NCBI RefSeq assembly: GCF_025452095.1
Contig: NZ_CP104877.1
Location: forward strand, 3,038,001 to 3,102,000
Reading direction: 5' to 3'
DNA from: Paenarthrobacter sp. JL.01a
Lineage (GTDB): Bacteria; Actinomycetota; Actinomycetes; Actinomycetales; Micrococcaceae
Length of the DNA: 64,000 nt
This document shows positions 44,940 through 52,287 of this stretch, one piece after another. Under the pieces are notes generated by a model. That model was not told the origin of the DNA and did not search any database. It worked only from the letters and a program-made list of their open reading frames with translations. Position numbers and translations under genes: made by a program. Every line of letters starts with the position of its first letter. The stretch's first letter is position 1.

Positions 44940-45440
44940 CTAGTAGCGCTTTGACGCTTGGGGGTTGGCGGCCAGTTCAGCCTCCACCTCAGCGTGGAAC
45001 TTCTTCTCCACGATGAAGGAAAGCAGGGGAACAACACCGCCCAAGGCCAGCAGGACCATCTTGGAGAAAGGCCACCGCATCAGGGACCACAGACGGAAGT
45101 TGGAAACGAGGTACACCACGTACATCCATCCGTGCACGATCAGCACGGTGGTGGAAATGTTGAACCCACCAATGACACCCTTGGGCTCGGATTCTGCGAA
45201 ACCGAAGCCGAACGGCTGGCCGGTGACCGCATTGGTGCCGCCGGCGAAGAGGGAAACGCCGAAGCCGTAACGTGCGATCAGTTCGGCACACAGCAGAAGC
45301 AACATGGCACCGGTGAGGTAGGCCATGACCTTGTAAAACTTCAGGGCCGAACGGATCTGGGCTTCCGTCCCGCCGAACCGCCGCTTCTTGGGCTTCGGTC
45401 CTGACTGCTCAGGCTGGATGGCCGGTTTGGGCTCAATCAT
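44940..45440 (-). CDS. DUF3817 family membrane protein
   Basis: A 166-residue protein with three membrane segments typical of DUF3817: FYKVMAYLTGAMLLLLCAELI, VLIVHGWMYVVYLVSNFRLW and PFSKMVLLALGGVVPLLSFIVEK, ending EAELAANP. The N-terminal 30 residues are basic and proline rich. It is found next to SURF1 in many actinobacteria and overlaps that gene by 4 bases. Function is unknown, perhaps linked to cytochrome oxidase assembly by context. Confidence 0.9.
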   Translation of the reverse strand: MIEPKPAIQPEQSGPKPKKRRFGGTEAQIRSALKFYKVMAYLTGAMLLLLCAELIARYGFGVSLFAGGTNAVTGQPFGFGFAESEPKGVIGGFNISTTVLIVHGWMYVVYLVSNFRLWSLMRWPFSKMVLLALGGVVPLLSFIVEKKFHAEVEAELAANPQASKRY

Positions 45441-46312
45441 TGCTGCACCTTAGGTTCTGGGTCTTGACTTGCAGGTTCGGTTGCCGCCGGGACGGCGTAG
45501 GGTTCGTCCGGAAACCCGTCGGAGTACTCGTAGTCTTCGTCGTCCTCGTCGTCCTCAAGGTCCCGACGGTAATCGTCGCGCACCAGGCGCCACCAGATGA
45601 AGACGGAGAAACCGGCAAAGACCACCCATTCCACAGCGTAGAAGAGGTTCAACCAGTTGACCTGCTCCGCCGGTGGCTGTGCCGGGATATTGAGTGCCTT
45701 GACGTCTCCGTCCAGCGCGATGGTGGCGCCACCGCTGATTTCGGACGTCGCGGCAATGAAGCCGGGGTAACTGGAAATTTGCCAGGTATTGATCAGTTCC
45801 GCGGTGGAGACCGCTGATGCCCGGCCCGGGCCGGCGTCGACATTTGGTACGGGCGCTTCGGAAGGGAGGAGGCGACCGGTCAGCGTCACAGTGCCCGACG
45901 GCGGCGGGCCGGCTTGGGCAGCGTCAGCCACCCAGCCGCGGGCTACTGGAATCCAGGTTTGCGGCGAGGCGGCGACCCCCTTGAGCACGGGAGCGTCGTT
46001 GACCGCGAAGGCGGAGACGATCCAGAAGCCCTTTTGGTTGTTGTACAGGCGTCCCTCCACCAGTACTTGCTTGCCGGGGTCATAGCTCCCTGTGGCGGTG
46101 ACCATCTGGTCGGAAACCGAGCCGGGGAAAAACTGTCCAGGCTTGAGCACGTCGACCAGGGGCTTAACTTCTTCGACGCTGGACGGCGCAGGGGCCTCGT
46201 GCTGGGTTGACCTGCTGAGCTGCCATTGGCTGAGCAGCACAAACACCGCGGACAGCAGAAGCGCAAAGACCAAGCCTGCGATCCAACGGGGTTTCAGGGC
46301 AGTTTTCAACAC
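45437..46312 (-). CDS. SURF1 family cytochrome oxidase assembly protein
   Basis: A 291-residue protein anchored by two membrane helices (RWIAGLVFALLLSAVFVLLSQWQLSR and LNLFYAVEWVVFAGFSVFIWWRL, each split at loops). It has the SURF1 hallmarks WQLSR after helix 1, GRLYNNQKGFWIVSAF and WIPVARGWV. SURF1 helps insert heme into cytochrome aa3 oxidase. The last 45 residues are strongly acidic (DLEDDEDDEDYEY) and cytoplasmic, not part of the core family. It is translationally coupled to DUF3817. Confidence 0.92.
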   Translation of the reverse strand: MLKTALKPRWIAGLVFALLLSAVFVLLSQWQLSRSTQHEAPAPSSVEEVKPLVDVLKPGQFFPGSVSDQMVTATGSYDPGKQVLVEGRLYNNQKGFWIVSAFAVNDAPVLKGVAASPQTWIPVARGWVADAAQAGPPPSGTVTLTGRLLPSEAPVPNVDAGPGRASAVSTAELINTWQISSYPGFIAATSEISGGATIALDGDVKALNIPAQPPAEQVNWLNLFYAVEWVVFAGFSVFIWWRLVRDDYRRDLEDDEDDEDYEYSDGFPDEPYAVPAATEPASQDPEPKVQQ

Positions 46313-46393
46313 CCCTTAACCGTACTTCGTCCGGCTGTAGAACAACGAAACGGGCCACTGCGATGTGGCCTGCCGGAGGGACCGCACCGACCC

Positions 46394-46882
46394 TTAGTGG
46401 TCGAAGAAGACCAGGCTGGAATTGATGAGTTCGGAAATGACCTCGGGGTCGTGCGCGCGGCGCAGGGATTCCCTGAAGGACTCCTTCGAAAGGGAGCGCG
46501 CCAGGGTAGCCAGGACCTCAAGGTGGTCGGAGAAGGAACTGGCCGGCGTGGCGATGAGCAGGATGAGCGTCGCCGGGCCGTCGGCGGCCCCGAAGTCCAA
46601 CGCATGGCCAAACTTGGTGACCCCAACCGCGATGGAGATCCGGTCGACGAACTCACTGCGGGCGTGCGGAAGGCCGATTCCCCCGGGAAGGCCCGTAGCC
46701 AGCTGGTGTTCGCGTGAATGCACCTGCTCCAGGAAGCCCTCGAGGTTCGAAATCCTTCCGGCCTGATGGAGTTTGTGGGCCAACTGTGCCGCGGCGTCGA
46801 TCTTGTCCGCGGCAACAAGCTCAAGAATGACCGTGTCAGGGGTGGTCAGTTCCGCGTCGTATCGGTCCAGTGGTTCAGCCAA
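46394..46882 (-). CDS. PTS EIIA protein (fructose/nitrogen type)
   Basis: A 162-residue EIIA of the mannitol/fructose/Ntr group. The phosphorylated histidine is H73 in GIGLPHARSEFV. TPDTVILELVAADKIDAAAQLAHKL opens the domain, and ATLILLIATPASSFSDHLEVLATLARSL closes it, split over two elements. No EIIB or EIIC gene is adjacent, so it may be regulatory or serve a remote permease. It lies 47 bases upstream of glpD's end in the same direction. Confidence 0.9.
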   Translation of the reverse strand: MAEPLDRYDAELTTPDTVILELVAADKIDAAAQLAHKLHQAGRISNLEGFLEQVHSREHQLATGLPGGIGLPHARSEFVDRISIAVGVTKFGHALDFGAADGPATLILLIATPASSFSDHLEVLATLARSLSKESFRESLRRAHDPEVISELINSSLVFFDH

Positions 46883-46929
46883 GTCGTGTTCCCTCCATGT
46901 GGCCTGCCGGCCTCAATTCCCTGGGCCGT

Positions 46930-48681
46930 TCAGCGGAGAGGAACGATGTCATCCACTCCCATACGCGCGGCATCGGCCGATTCGTCATCGGGTTGCTGTT
47001 GGCTCAGTCGCTCAGCCTCCACCCGTGCCAGGTAGTGTTTGATCTCGCTTTCACGCTGGGCATCGCTCCAGCCAAGGATTTCTCCCATCAGCTTAGCCAC
47101 TACGGGCGCCGCAGACACACCCCGGTCCCAGGCTTCAATGGAGATACGCGTGCGGCGGGTGAGGACATCGTCGACGTGCCGGGCACCCTCGTGGGTTGTC
47201 GCGTAGACAACTTCGGCGGCGAGATAGTCATCGGCGCCCGGCAACGGCTCCCCTAGCTCCGGCCGTTCGGAAATCGCTGAGAGCACTTCCGATGCCATGG
47301 ATCCGAAGCGGTTCAGCAGGTGCTCCACACGCGCCACATGCACCCCGGCCTGCTCGGCGGACCTGCCACGCCGGTTCCAGGCAGCCTTGAATCCTTCGGC
47401 ACCCAGCAAGGGAATGGTGTCCGTGCAACTGGACGGGACGCGCTCATCCATGGCCCGGGTTGCTTCGTCCACAGCATCCTTGGCCATGACACGGTAGGTG
47501 GTGTATTTGCCTCCCGCCACCACAACCAGTCCGGGGACGGGATGGGCCACGACGTGCTCGCGCGACAACTTGGCCGTGGAGTCGTTGTCGCCGGCCAGGA
47601 GGGGCCGGAGACCCGCATAGACGCCTTCGACGTCCTCGCGGGTCAGCGGCCTCTTGAGCACTTTGTTGACGTGTTCCAGCACGTAGTCGATGTCCTTGCT
47701 GGAGGCAGCAGGATGGGCCTTATCCAGCTTCCAGTCGGTGTCAGTGGTCCCGATGATCCAGTGCCTGCCCCAGGGGATCACAAAGAGCACGGACTTTTCG
47801 GTCCGAAGAATCAAGCCCACCGTGGACTGGAAGCGGTCACGTGGCACCACCAGGTGGATGCCCTTGGACGCACGAACCTTCAGCTGGCCACGGTCGGTGA
47901 CCATGGCCTGTGTTTCGTCAGTCCACACGCCAGTGGCATTGACCACCTGCTTGGCCCGCACCTCAAAGACGCTGCCGTCTTCCTGGTTTTCCACCTTGGC
48001 ACCCACCACGCGTTCACCTTCGCGGAGGAAATCCACTACGCGTACGCGGTTGGCGGCGTGGGCTCCGTAGTGCACGGCGGTCCGGACCAGGTTGACCACC
48101 AGCCGGGCATCGTCAACCTGGGCGTCGTAGTAGCGGATGGATCCTACGAAGGCGTCGTCCTTGAGGCTGGGAGCCGCACGCAGTGTGCCACGGCGGAAGA
48201 GGTGCTTGTGCATCGGTACGCCGCGGCTGTGGCCGGACGTCAATCCCAGGGTGTCGTACAGCATGATGCCCGCGCCCACGTAGGGGCGCTCCCAGAAGCG
48301 GTGGGTCAGCGGGTAGAGGAACGGCACCGGCCGGACCAGGTGCGGAGCGATCTGCTGGATCAACAGTCCGCGTTCCTGAAGGGCTTCCTGGACCAGGCCG
48401 AAATCCAGCATCTCCAGATAGCGGAGGCCACCATGAATGAGCTTGGAGGACCTCGATGACGTACCGGAGGCCCAGTCCCTGGCTTCGACGATCCCAACGG
48501 TGAGTCCCCGCGTGACTGCATCCAATGCAGCCCCGGCGCCCACCACGCCACCACCGACGATCAGGATGTCCAGTTCCTTGCCGGGCTCGGCAGTGGATTT
48601 CAGGACATCGATGGATGCGGCACGGGACTCCGGGCTCAGTGCTCCCGGAGATGCCTGCGGACCGCCTGCGACATTGCTCAT
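46930..48681 (-). CDS. glpD: Aerobic glycerol-3-phosphate dehydrogenase
   Basis: A membrane-associated FAD enzyme that oxidises glycerol-3-phosphate to DHAP and feeds electrons to quinone. The FAD motif DILIVGGGVVGAGAALDAVTRGL starts near residue 38, followed by ASGTSSRSSKLIHGGLRYLE and VVNATGVWTDE. The C-terminal DAO domain (VVYATTHEGARHVDDVLTRRTRISIE) is complete. Length after the ATG at 48681 (GAGGAGGGG upstream) is 583 aa, normal. No glpF or glpK is adjacent. Confidence 0.95.
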   Translation of the reverse strand: MSNVAGGPQASPGALSPESRAASIDVLKSTAEPGKELDILIVGGGVVGAGAALDAVTRGLTVGIVEARDWASGTSSRSSKLIHGGLRYLEMLDFGLVQEALQERGLLIQQIAPHLVRPVPFLYPLTHRFWERPYVGAGIMLYDTLGLTSGHSRGVPMHKHLFRRGTLRAAPSLKDDAFVGSIRYYDAQVDDARLVVNLVRTAVHYGAHAANRVRVVDFLREGERVVGAKVENQEDGSVFEVRAKQVVNATGVWTDETQAMVTDRGQLKVRASKGIHLVVPRDRFQSTVGLILRTEKSVLFVIPWGRHWIIGTTDTDWKLDKAHPAASSKDIDYVLEHVNKVLKRPLTREDVEGVYAGLRPLLAGDNDSTAKLSREHVVAHPVPGLVVVAGGKYTTYRVMAKDAVDEATRAMDERVPSSCTDTIPLLGAEGFKAAWNRRGRSAEQAGVHVARVEHLLNRFGSMASEVLSAISERPELGEPLPGADDYLAAEVVYATTHEGARHVDDVLTRRTRISIEAWDRGVSAAPVVAKLMGEILGWSDAQRESEIKHYLARVEAERLSQQQPDDESADAARMGVDDIVPLR

Positions 48682-48771
48682 CGGACCCCTCCTCAAACGC
48701 AACAGCTGGTAATCCCCTACCCTACTTGCTGCCCGTCGAGTTGGGCAGGGCTGCTGTTCCGTCCCGAAGGT

Positions 48772-49905
48772 TTAGCCCAGGTACGGCGAGACGACGACGT
48801 CGACGCGCTGGAATTCCTTCAAGTCCGAGTAGCCGGTGGTCGCCATGGAACGGCGCAGGGCGCCGATCAGGTTGGATGTTCCGTCCGTGTGGTGACCGGG
48901 CCCGAACAGGACTTCCTCGAGCGGCCCAACAGTGCCAACGTTGACACGGTCGCCGCGCGGGGACTCCAGGTGGTGCGCTTCCGGACCCCAGTGCCAGCCG
49001 CGGCCCGGGGCTTCTTCGGCACGGGCAAGGGCACTGCCGAGCATGACGGCGTCAGCGCCCATGGCGATGGCCTTGACGATGTCGCCTGAGCGGCCCATGC
49101 CGCCGTCGGCAATGACATGGACGTAACGTCCGCCGGACTCATCCATGTAGTCACGGCGTGCTGCGGCGACGTCGGAAATGGCCGAGGCCATCGGCGAGTG
49201 GATGCCCAACGCGCGGCGGGTGGTGGTCGTGGCGCCGCCGCCGAAGCCGACCAGGACGCCGGCCGCGCCGGTCCGCATCAGGTGCAGGGCAGGGGTGTAT
49301 CCGGCCGCGCCACCGACGATGACGGGAACATCGAGTTCGTAGATGAACTGCTTGAGGTTGAGTGGCTCGTGGTTCTTGGAGACGTGCTCGGCGGAGACGG
49401 TTGTGCCACGGATGACAAAGATGTCGACGCCGGCAGCCACCACGGTCTTGTAGTGTTCCTGGGTGCGCTGCGGGGTAAGGGAACCTGCCACGGTCACGCC
49501 TGCGGCGCGGATCTCGGCCAGGCGGGAACTGATGAGTTCGGGCTGCACTGGAGCCTGGTAGAGATCCTGCATGCGCCGCGTCACGGCCGGGCTGCTGGTC
49601 TCGTCGGCCAGGCCTGCAATCTCGTCCAGCACCTTCTGAGGGTCCTCGTACCGGGTCCACAGTCCTTCAAGGTCCAGGACGCCGAGGCCGCCCAAACGCC
49701 CCAAGGCGATGGCGGACTCCGGCGACATCACCGAGTCCATCGGTGCAGCGATGACGGGCATGTCGAACTTGTAGGCGTCGATCTGCCACGAAACCGAGAC
49801 GTCCTTCGGGTCACGCGTCCGTCGGTTCGGAACGATCGCGATGTCATCCAGGGAGTAGGCACGACGCCCACGCTTGCCACGGCCAATCTCAATCTCATAA
49901 GTCAC
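48772..49905 (-). CDS. guaB3: GuaB3 family IMP dehydrogenase-related protein
   Basis: A 377-residue paralogue of IMP dehydrogenase without CBS domains. MTYEIEIGRGKRGRRAYSLDDIAIVP and FDMPVIAAPMDSVMSPE match actinobacterial GuaB3. The catalytic loop that should read GPGSICTTR is GFGGGATTTTRRALG, and the translated protein has no cysteine at all, so the usual thioimidate chemistry of IMPDH/GMPR is impossible. YVHVIADGGMGRSGDIVKAIAMGADAVMLG (phosphate site) is intact. The GTG at 49905 is chosen by similarity; no strong ribosome site precedes it. Confidence 0.92.
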   Translation of the reverse strand: MTYEIEIGRGKRGRRAYSLDDIAIVPNRRTRDPKDVSVSWQIDAYKFDMPVIAAPMDSVMSPESAIALGRLGGLGVLDLEGLWTRYEDPQKVLDEIAGLADETSSPAVTRRMQDLYQAPVQPELISSRLAEIRAAGVTVAGSLTPQRTQEHYKTVVAAGVDIFVIRGTTVSAEHVSKNHEPLNLKQFIYELDVPVIVGGAAGYTPALHLMRTGAAGVLVGFGGGATTTTRRALGIHSPMASAISDVAAARRDYMDESGGRYVHVIADGGMGRSGDIVKAIAMGADAVMLGSALARAEEAPGRGWHWGPEAHHLESPRGDRVNVGTVGPLEEVLFGPGHHTDGTSNLIGALRRSMATTGYSDLKEFQRVDVVVSPYLG

Positions 49906-50052
49906 GGCTCTAACTTTACTGGACCCCTCGCGCAACCTGGCACCGCCCCGCAGGCCGGGCAGCTTTCCACATGGGCAGCTTTGCCCATGGCAGCATCCTT
50001 TGCGGATCAGATAGCCTGCGGAAAACACACGTACACCATGCAAGGGGGACCC

Positions 50053-50952
50053 ATGGCGCCTGGACTCTACGGAGCCGACGTTGAACAGCTTCGGTCGTTA
50101 TCCAAACAAATGGGACAGGCCGGGAGCCGGCTCCAGAACCAGGAACTCCAGATCAACGGCCTGATTTCCTCCGTTGCATGGAAGGGAACCGACGGAGAGC
50201 GTTTCCGCCGCGAATGGAGCAGCACCCTGCGGCCCCTGTTGCACAACGCCTCCCGTTCCCTGGAGGACGTTTCCAAGACACTGCGGACCCAGGCTGACGA
50301 ACAGCAGCAGGCCAGCACCCAAGGTGGGGCCTCCAGCGGAGGGTCTGCAGGGGCCAACAGCCCGCAGACTCCCGGTGGCACCGTCAGCGACGACACTCCG
50401 ACCACTGGTTGGGAGGGACTGTTAGGCGTCACCGGCAGCCAGGGATGGTGGGCAGGGAACGCCATCGTCACTGCGAACGGTTTGGCTACGGACTCGATCC
50501 TGGCCCAAATGGCCAAGGGCGGGTTGGTTACGGAGCTGACCAAGTGGCCCTGGCTCAGCGCACAGTACGGCCAGGCCGCCGGCGCCGGATATGTCAAGGG
50601 CACCCAGCTTCTGAACGGCACTTCCATGCTCGGGCGGCTCTCGGGGGCCTTGGGGTTCGTCACTGGCGGAATTCAGGTCTACCAAGGATTCCAGACGGGA
50701 CATCCCGGAATGGCGGTGGACGGCGGGATCTCTGCTGCCTTGGCAGTGGGCAGCTTTTTTCCGGTGGTTGGCCCCGCCTGCGCCGTTGCCGGCATCGCTT
50801 GGGGTGGCCTGGGCCTGTTGGCTACCAACATGGGCTACGACTCCGCGTCTTCGATGATCGCTGACGGCGCCAAGCATGTCTGGGAGGGTGCCCAGGACGC
50901 CGCTGGAGCAATAGCCGACGGCGCCAAGAAGGTCTGGGGATGGCTCACCTGA
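50053..50952 (+). CDS. WXG100 domain protein with hydrophobic C-terminal region, type VII secretion candidate
   Basis: A 299-residue protein. The N-terminal 90 residues form a WXG100-like helical hairpin, with the turn at W43-K-G45 (SSVAWKGTDGERFRREW) followed by a second helix. Then comes a 40-residue serine/glycine/threonine-rich linker. The last 170 residues are glycine- and alanine-rich with several hydrophobic segments (GSFFPVVGPACAVAGIAWGG near 235-255) and a repeated amphipathic IADGAKHVW/IADGAKKVW. AAGGGGG precedes the ATG at 50053. It is divergent from guaB3 and heads a three-gene operon. A role in type VII secretion is inference. Confidence 0.72.
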   Translation: MAPGLYGADVEQLRSLSKQMGQAGSRLQNQELQINGLISSVAWKGTDGERFRREWSSTLRPLLHNASRSLEDVSKTLRTQADEQQQASTQGGASSGGSAGANSPQTPGGTVSDDTPTTGWEGLLGVTGSQGWWAGNAIVTANGLATDSILAQMAKGGLVTELTKWPWLSAQYGQAAGAGYVKGTQLLNGTSMLGRLSGALGFVTGGIQVYQGFQTGHPGMAVDGGISAALAVGSFFPVVGPACAVAGIAWGGLGLLATNMGYDSASSMIADGAKHVWEGAQDAAGAIADGAKKVWGWLT

Positions 50953-51001
50953 CCGCGCCGCTTCATAGACTGGACAGAGAACCGCACAAAAGAAGGCAGA
51001 A

Positions 51002-51631
51002 ATGACCACCCAGACCGAAGAAAACCAGGCACTGCTCATCACCGAACATGAGCTCATTGCACTCATCGCGCTGGCTGGCACCGATGGCGCCCTGAGGTGC
51101 CAGACCCTGTTCCGCCTGGACCGCGCAGCCGGGTCGCCGCTGGAACAGGCCGGTGTTGCGACGCTGTTGGAACGTGGGTTGATGAAGATAGAAAACGACG
51201 CACTCCTTCCGGTTGGGCCGGCCGCCACAGTGACAGCAGTCCTTGCCGATGCCACAGCATGGTTGGAAACAGCCCTCGTTACCCCGGCCTCGGAGCACGT
51301 TTCCTTCATGTTCGGCGCAGAGCAGGGCGCCCTGTTGCTCAATCTGAGCAAGTACGGCGTTCACGAGCTGCACCCCATTACGGGCGCTGAAGGCATGGTC
51401 ACCACTGCAGTGCAGATGGCCGACTACTACCTGAACCAGGCGCCGGACGGCTTCCCCGCAGCCGCAACCACCCGCCGGCACTTTGACGACGGAACCTCCC
51501 GCGCAGTGCACGTCAAAGCTGAGGCCGATGGTTCCCTGTCGATCGCCGCAGGCGAAGGCGAAAACCTCGACTCGACGGCCCTTACACGTGATCAACTCGA
51601 CGCCCGCGTCCGTGCAGGCCTGGAGCGATAA
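51002..51631 (+). CDS. Hypothetical protein, possible EspG-like chaperone
   Basis: A 209-residue soluble protein 49 bases after the WXG100 gene, with AGAAGG before its ATG. The arrangement ITEHELIALIALAG, then VATLLERGLMKIEND, ALLPVGPAATVTAVLADATAWLETAL and a strand-rich SEHVSFMFGAEQGALLLNLS resembles the layout of ESX secretion-associated EspG chaperones, which bind WXG/PE-PPE effectors. The similarity is of pattern only; I did not see a defining motif. A role as partner of the upstream protein is inferred from operon position. Confidence 0.6.
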   Translation: MTTQTEENQALLITEHELIALIALAGTDGALRCQTLFRLDRAAGSPLEQAGVATLLERGLMKIENDALLPVGPAATVTAVLADATAWLETALVTPASEHVSFMFGAEQGALLLNLSKYGVHELHPITGAEGMVTTAVQMADYYLNQAPDGFPAAATTRRHFDDGTSRAVHVKAEADGSLSIAAGEGENLDSTALTRDQLDARVRAGLER

Positions 51632-51636
51632 CCCGG

Positions 51637-52287
51637 GTGAGTTACCAGTCAGGCCCTGCACCGCTGTACCACTCAGACCGCTCCCTGGACTATTGGCTTT
51701 CCCCCGAGCTTGCTGCCATCACACCGGCAAATGCACGCTCACGCCTGCGTGAGCTCGCCGGCGCCCGGGGTGCCTACATGGGCGCGTGGGCTGCCGGAAC
51801 CGGCGTCGGCGCCGTCCTTGTCCTTCTGGGCGTAGTCCTGTCAGTCCGGCTCGGCACGCTCGCAATGCTTCCTGCCCTCGGCCTTCCCGGCGCCGCCCTC
51901 GGCGCACTGTGCGGAATCTTCTTCGTGCGGGTTCGGAACCGGTTGCCGCGCACAAGCCGGGCCCTGGTCAATCGTGGGCCTGGGAGCCTGCGGGGGGCGC
52001 TCTCCTTCGTGGCGTTCGTCCTGCTCGTCTTCATGGGGCTGTTCGCCTTCACGGCCAAACCCTCAACGTGGCAGGATCCTGACGCACTGCTGACACTGGC
52101 CTTGGTTCTCGCCTTTATGGTCTCCCTCCTTGTGGTTGGGATCATCATCCCGGCCACCATCATGGGCCGTTCGAGGGAATCGCTTCGGCGCAGGGCTGCA
52201 GTTGACCCACGCTTCAGGGCGCTGCTGGAACAAGACCTCGCCACCTGGCGTGATCCCTACGGAGAAGCCGGATACGGCCCGCTCTAA
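51637..52287 (+). CDS. Four-segment membrane protein of unknown function
   Basis: A 216-residue protein with a soluble N-terminus (YHSDRSLDYWLSPELAAI, about 45 residues), two membrane segments (about 48-98), a short basic loop (RVRNRLPRTSRALVNRG), two more segments, and a cytoplasmic tail ending DPYGEAGYGPL. It starts with GTG only 5 bases after the previous stop, so it is translationally coupled to it. I recognise no family. It ends 4 bases into the convergent ABC exporter gene. Confidence 0.72.
   Translation: MSYQSGPAPLYHSDRSLDYWLSPELAAITPANARSRLRELAGARGAYMGAWAAGTGVGAVLVLLGVVLSVRLGTLAMLPALGLPGAALGALCGIFFVRVRNRLPRTSRALVNRGPGSLRGALSFVAFVLLVFMGLFAFTAKPSTWQDPDALLTLALVLAFMVSLLVVGIIIPATIMGRSRESLRRRAAVDPRFRALLEQDLATWRDPYGEAGYGPL

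Noticed and set aside
48729..48748. Small CTGCCC/GGGCAG hairpin after guaB3 as a terminator
   Set aside because: Only a 6-bp stem with no T-run on the minus strand; too weak to list.
49117..50052. Extension of the WXG100 protein upstream through the guaB3 region
   Set aside because: The open frame is antisense to guaB3; the ATG at 50053 with AAGGGGG is a far better start.
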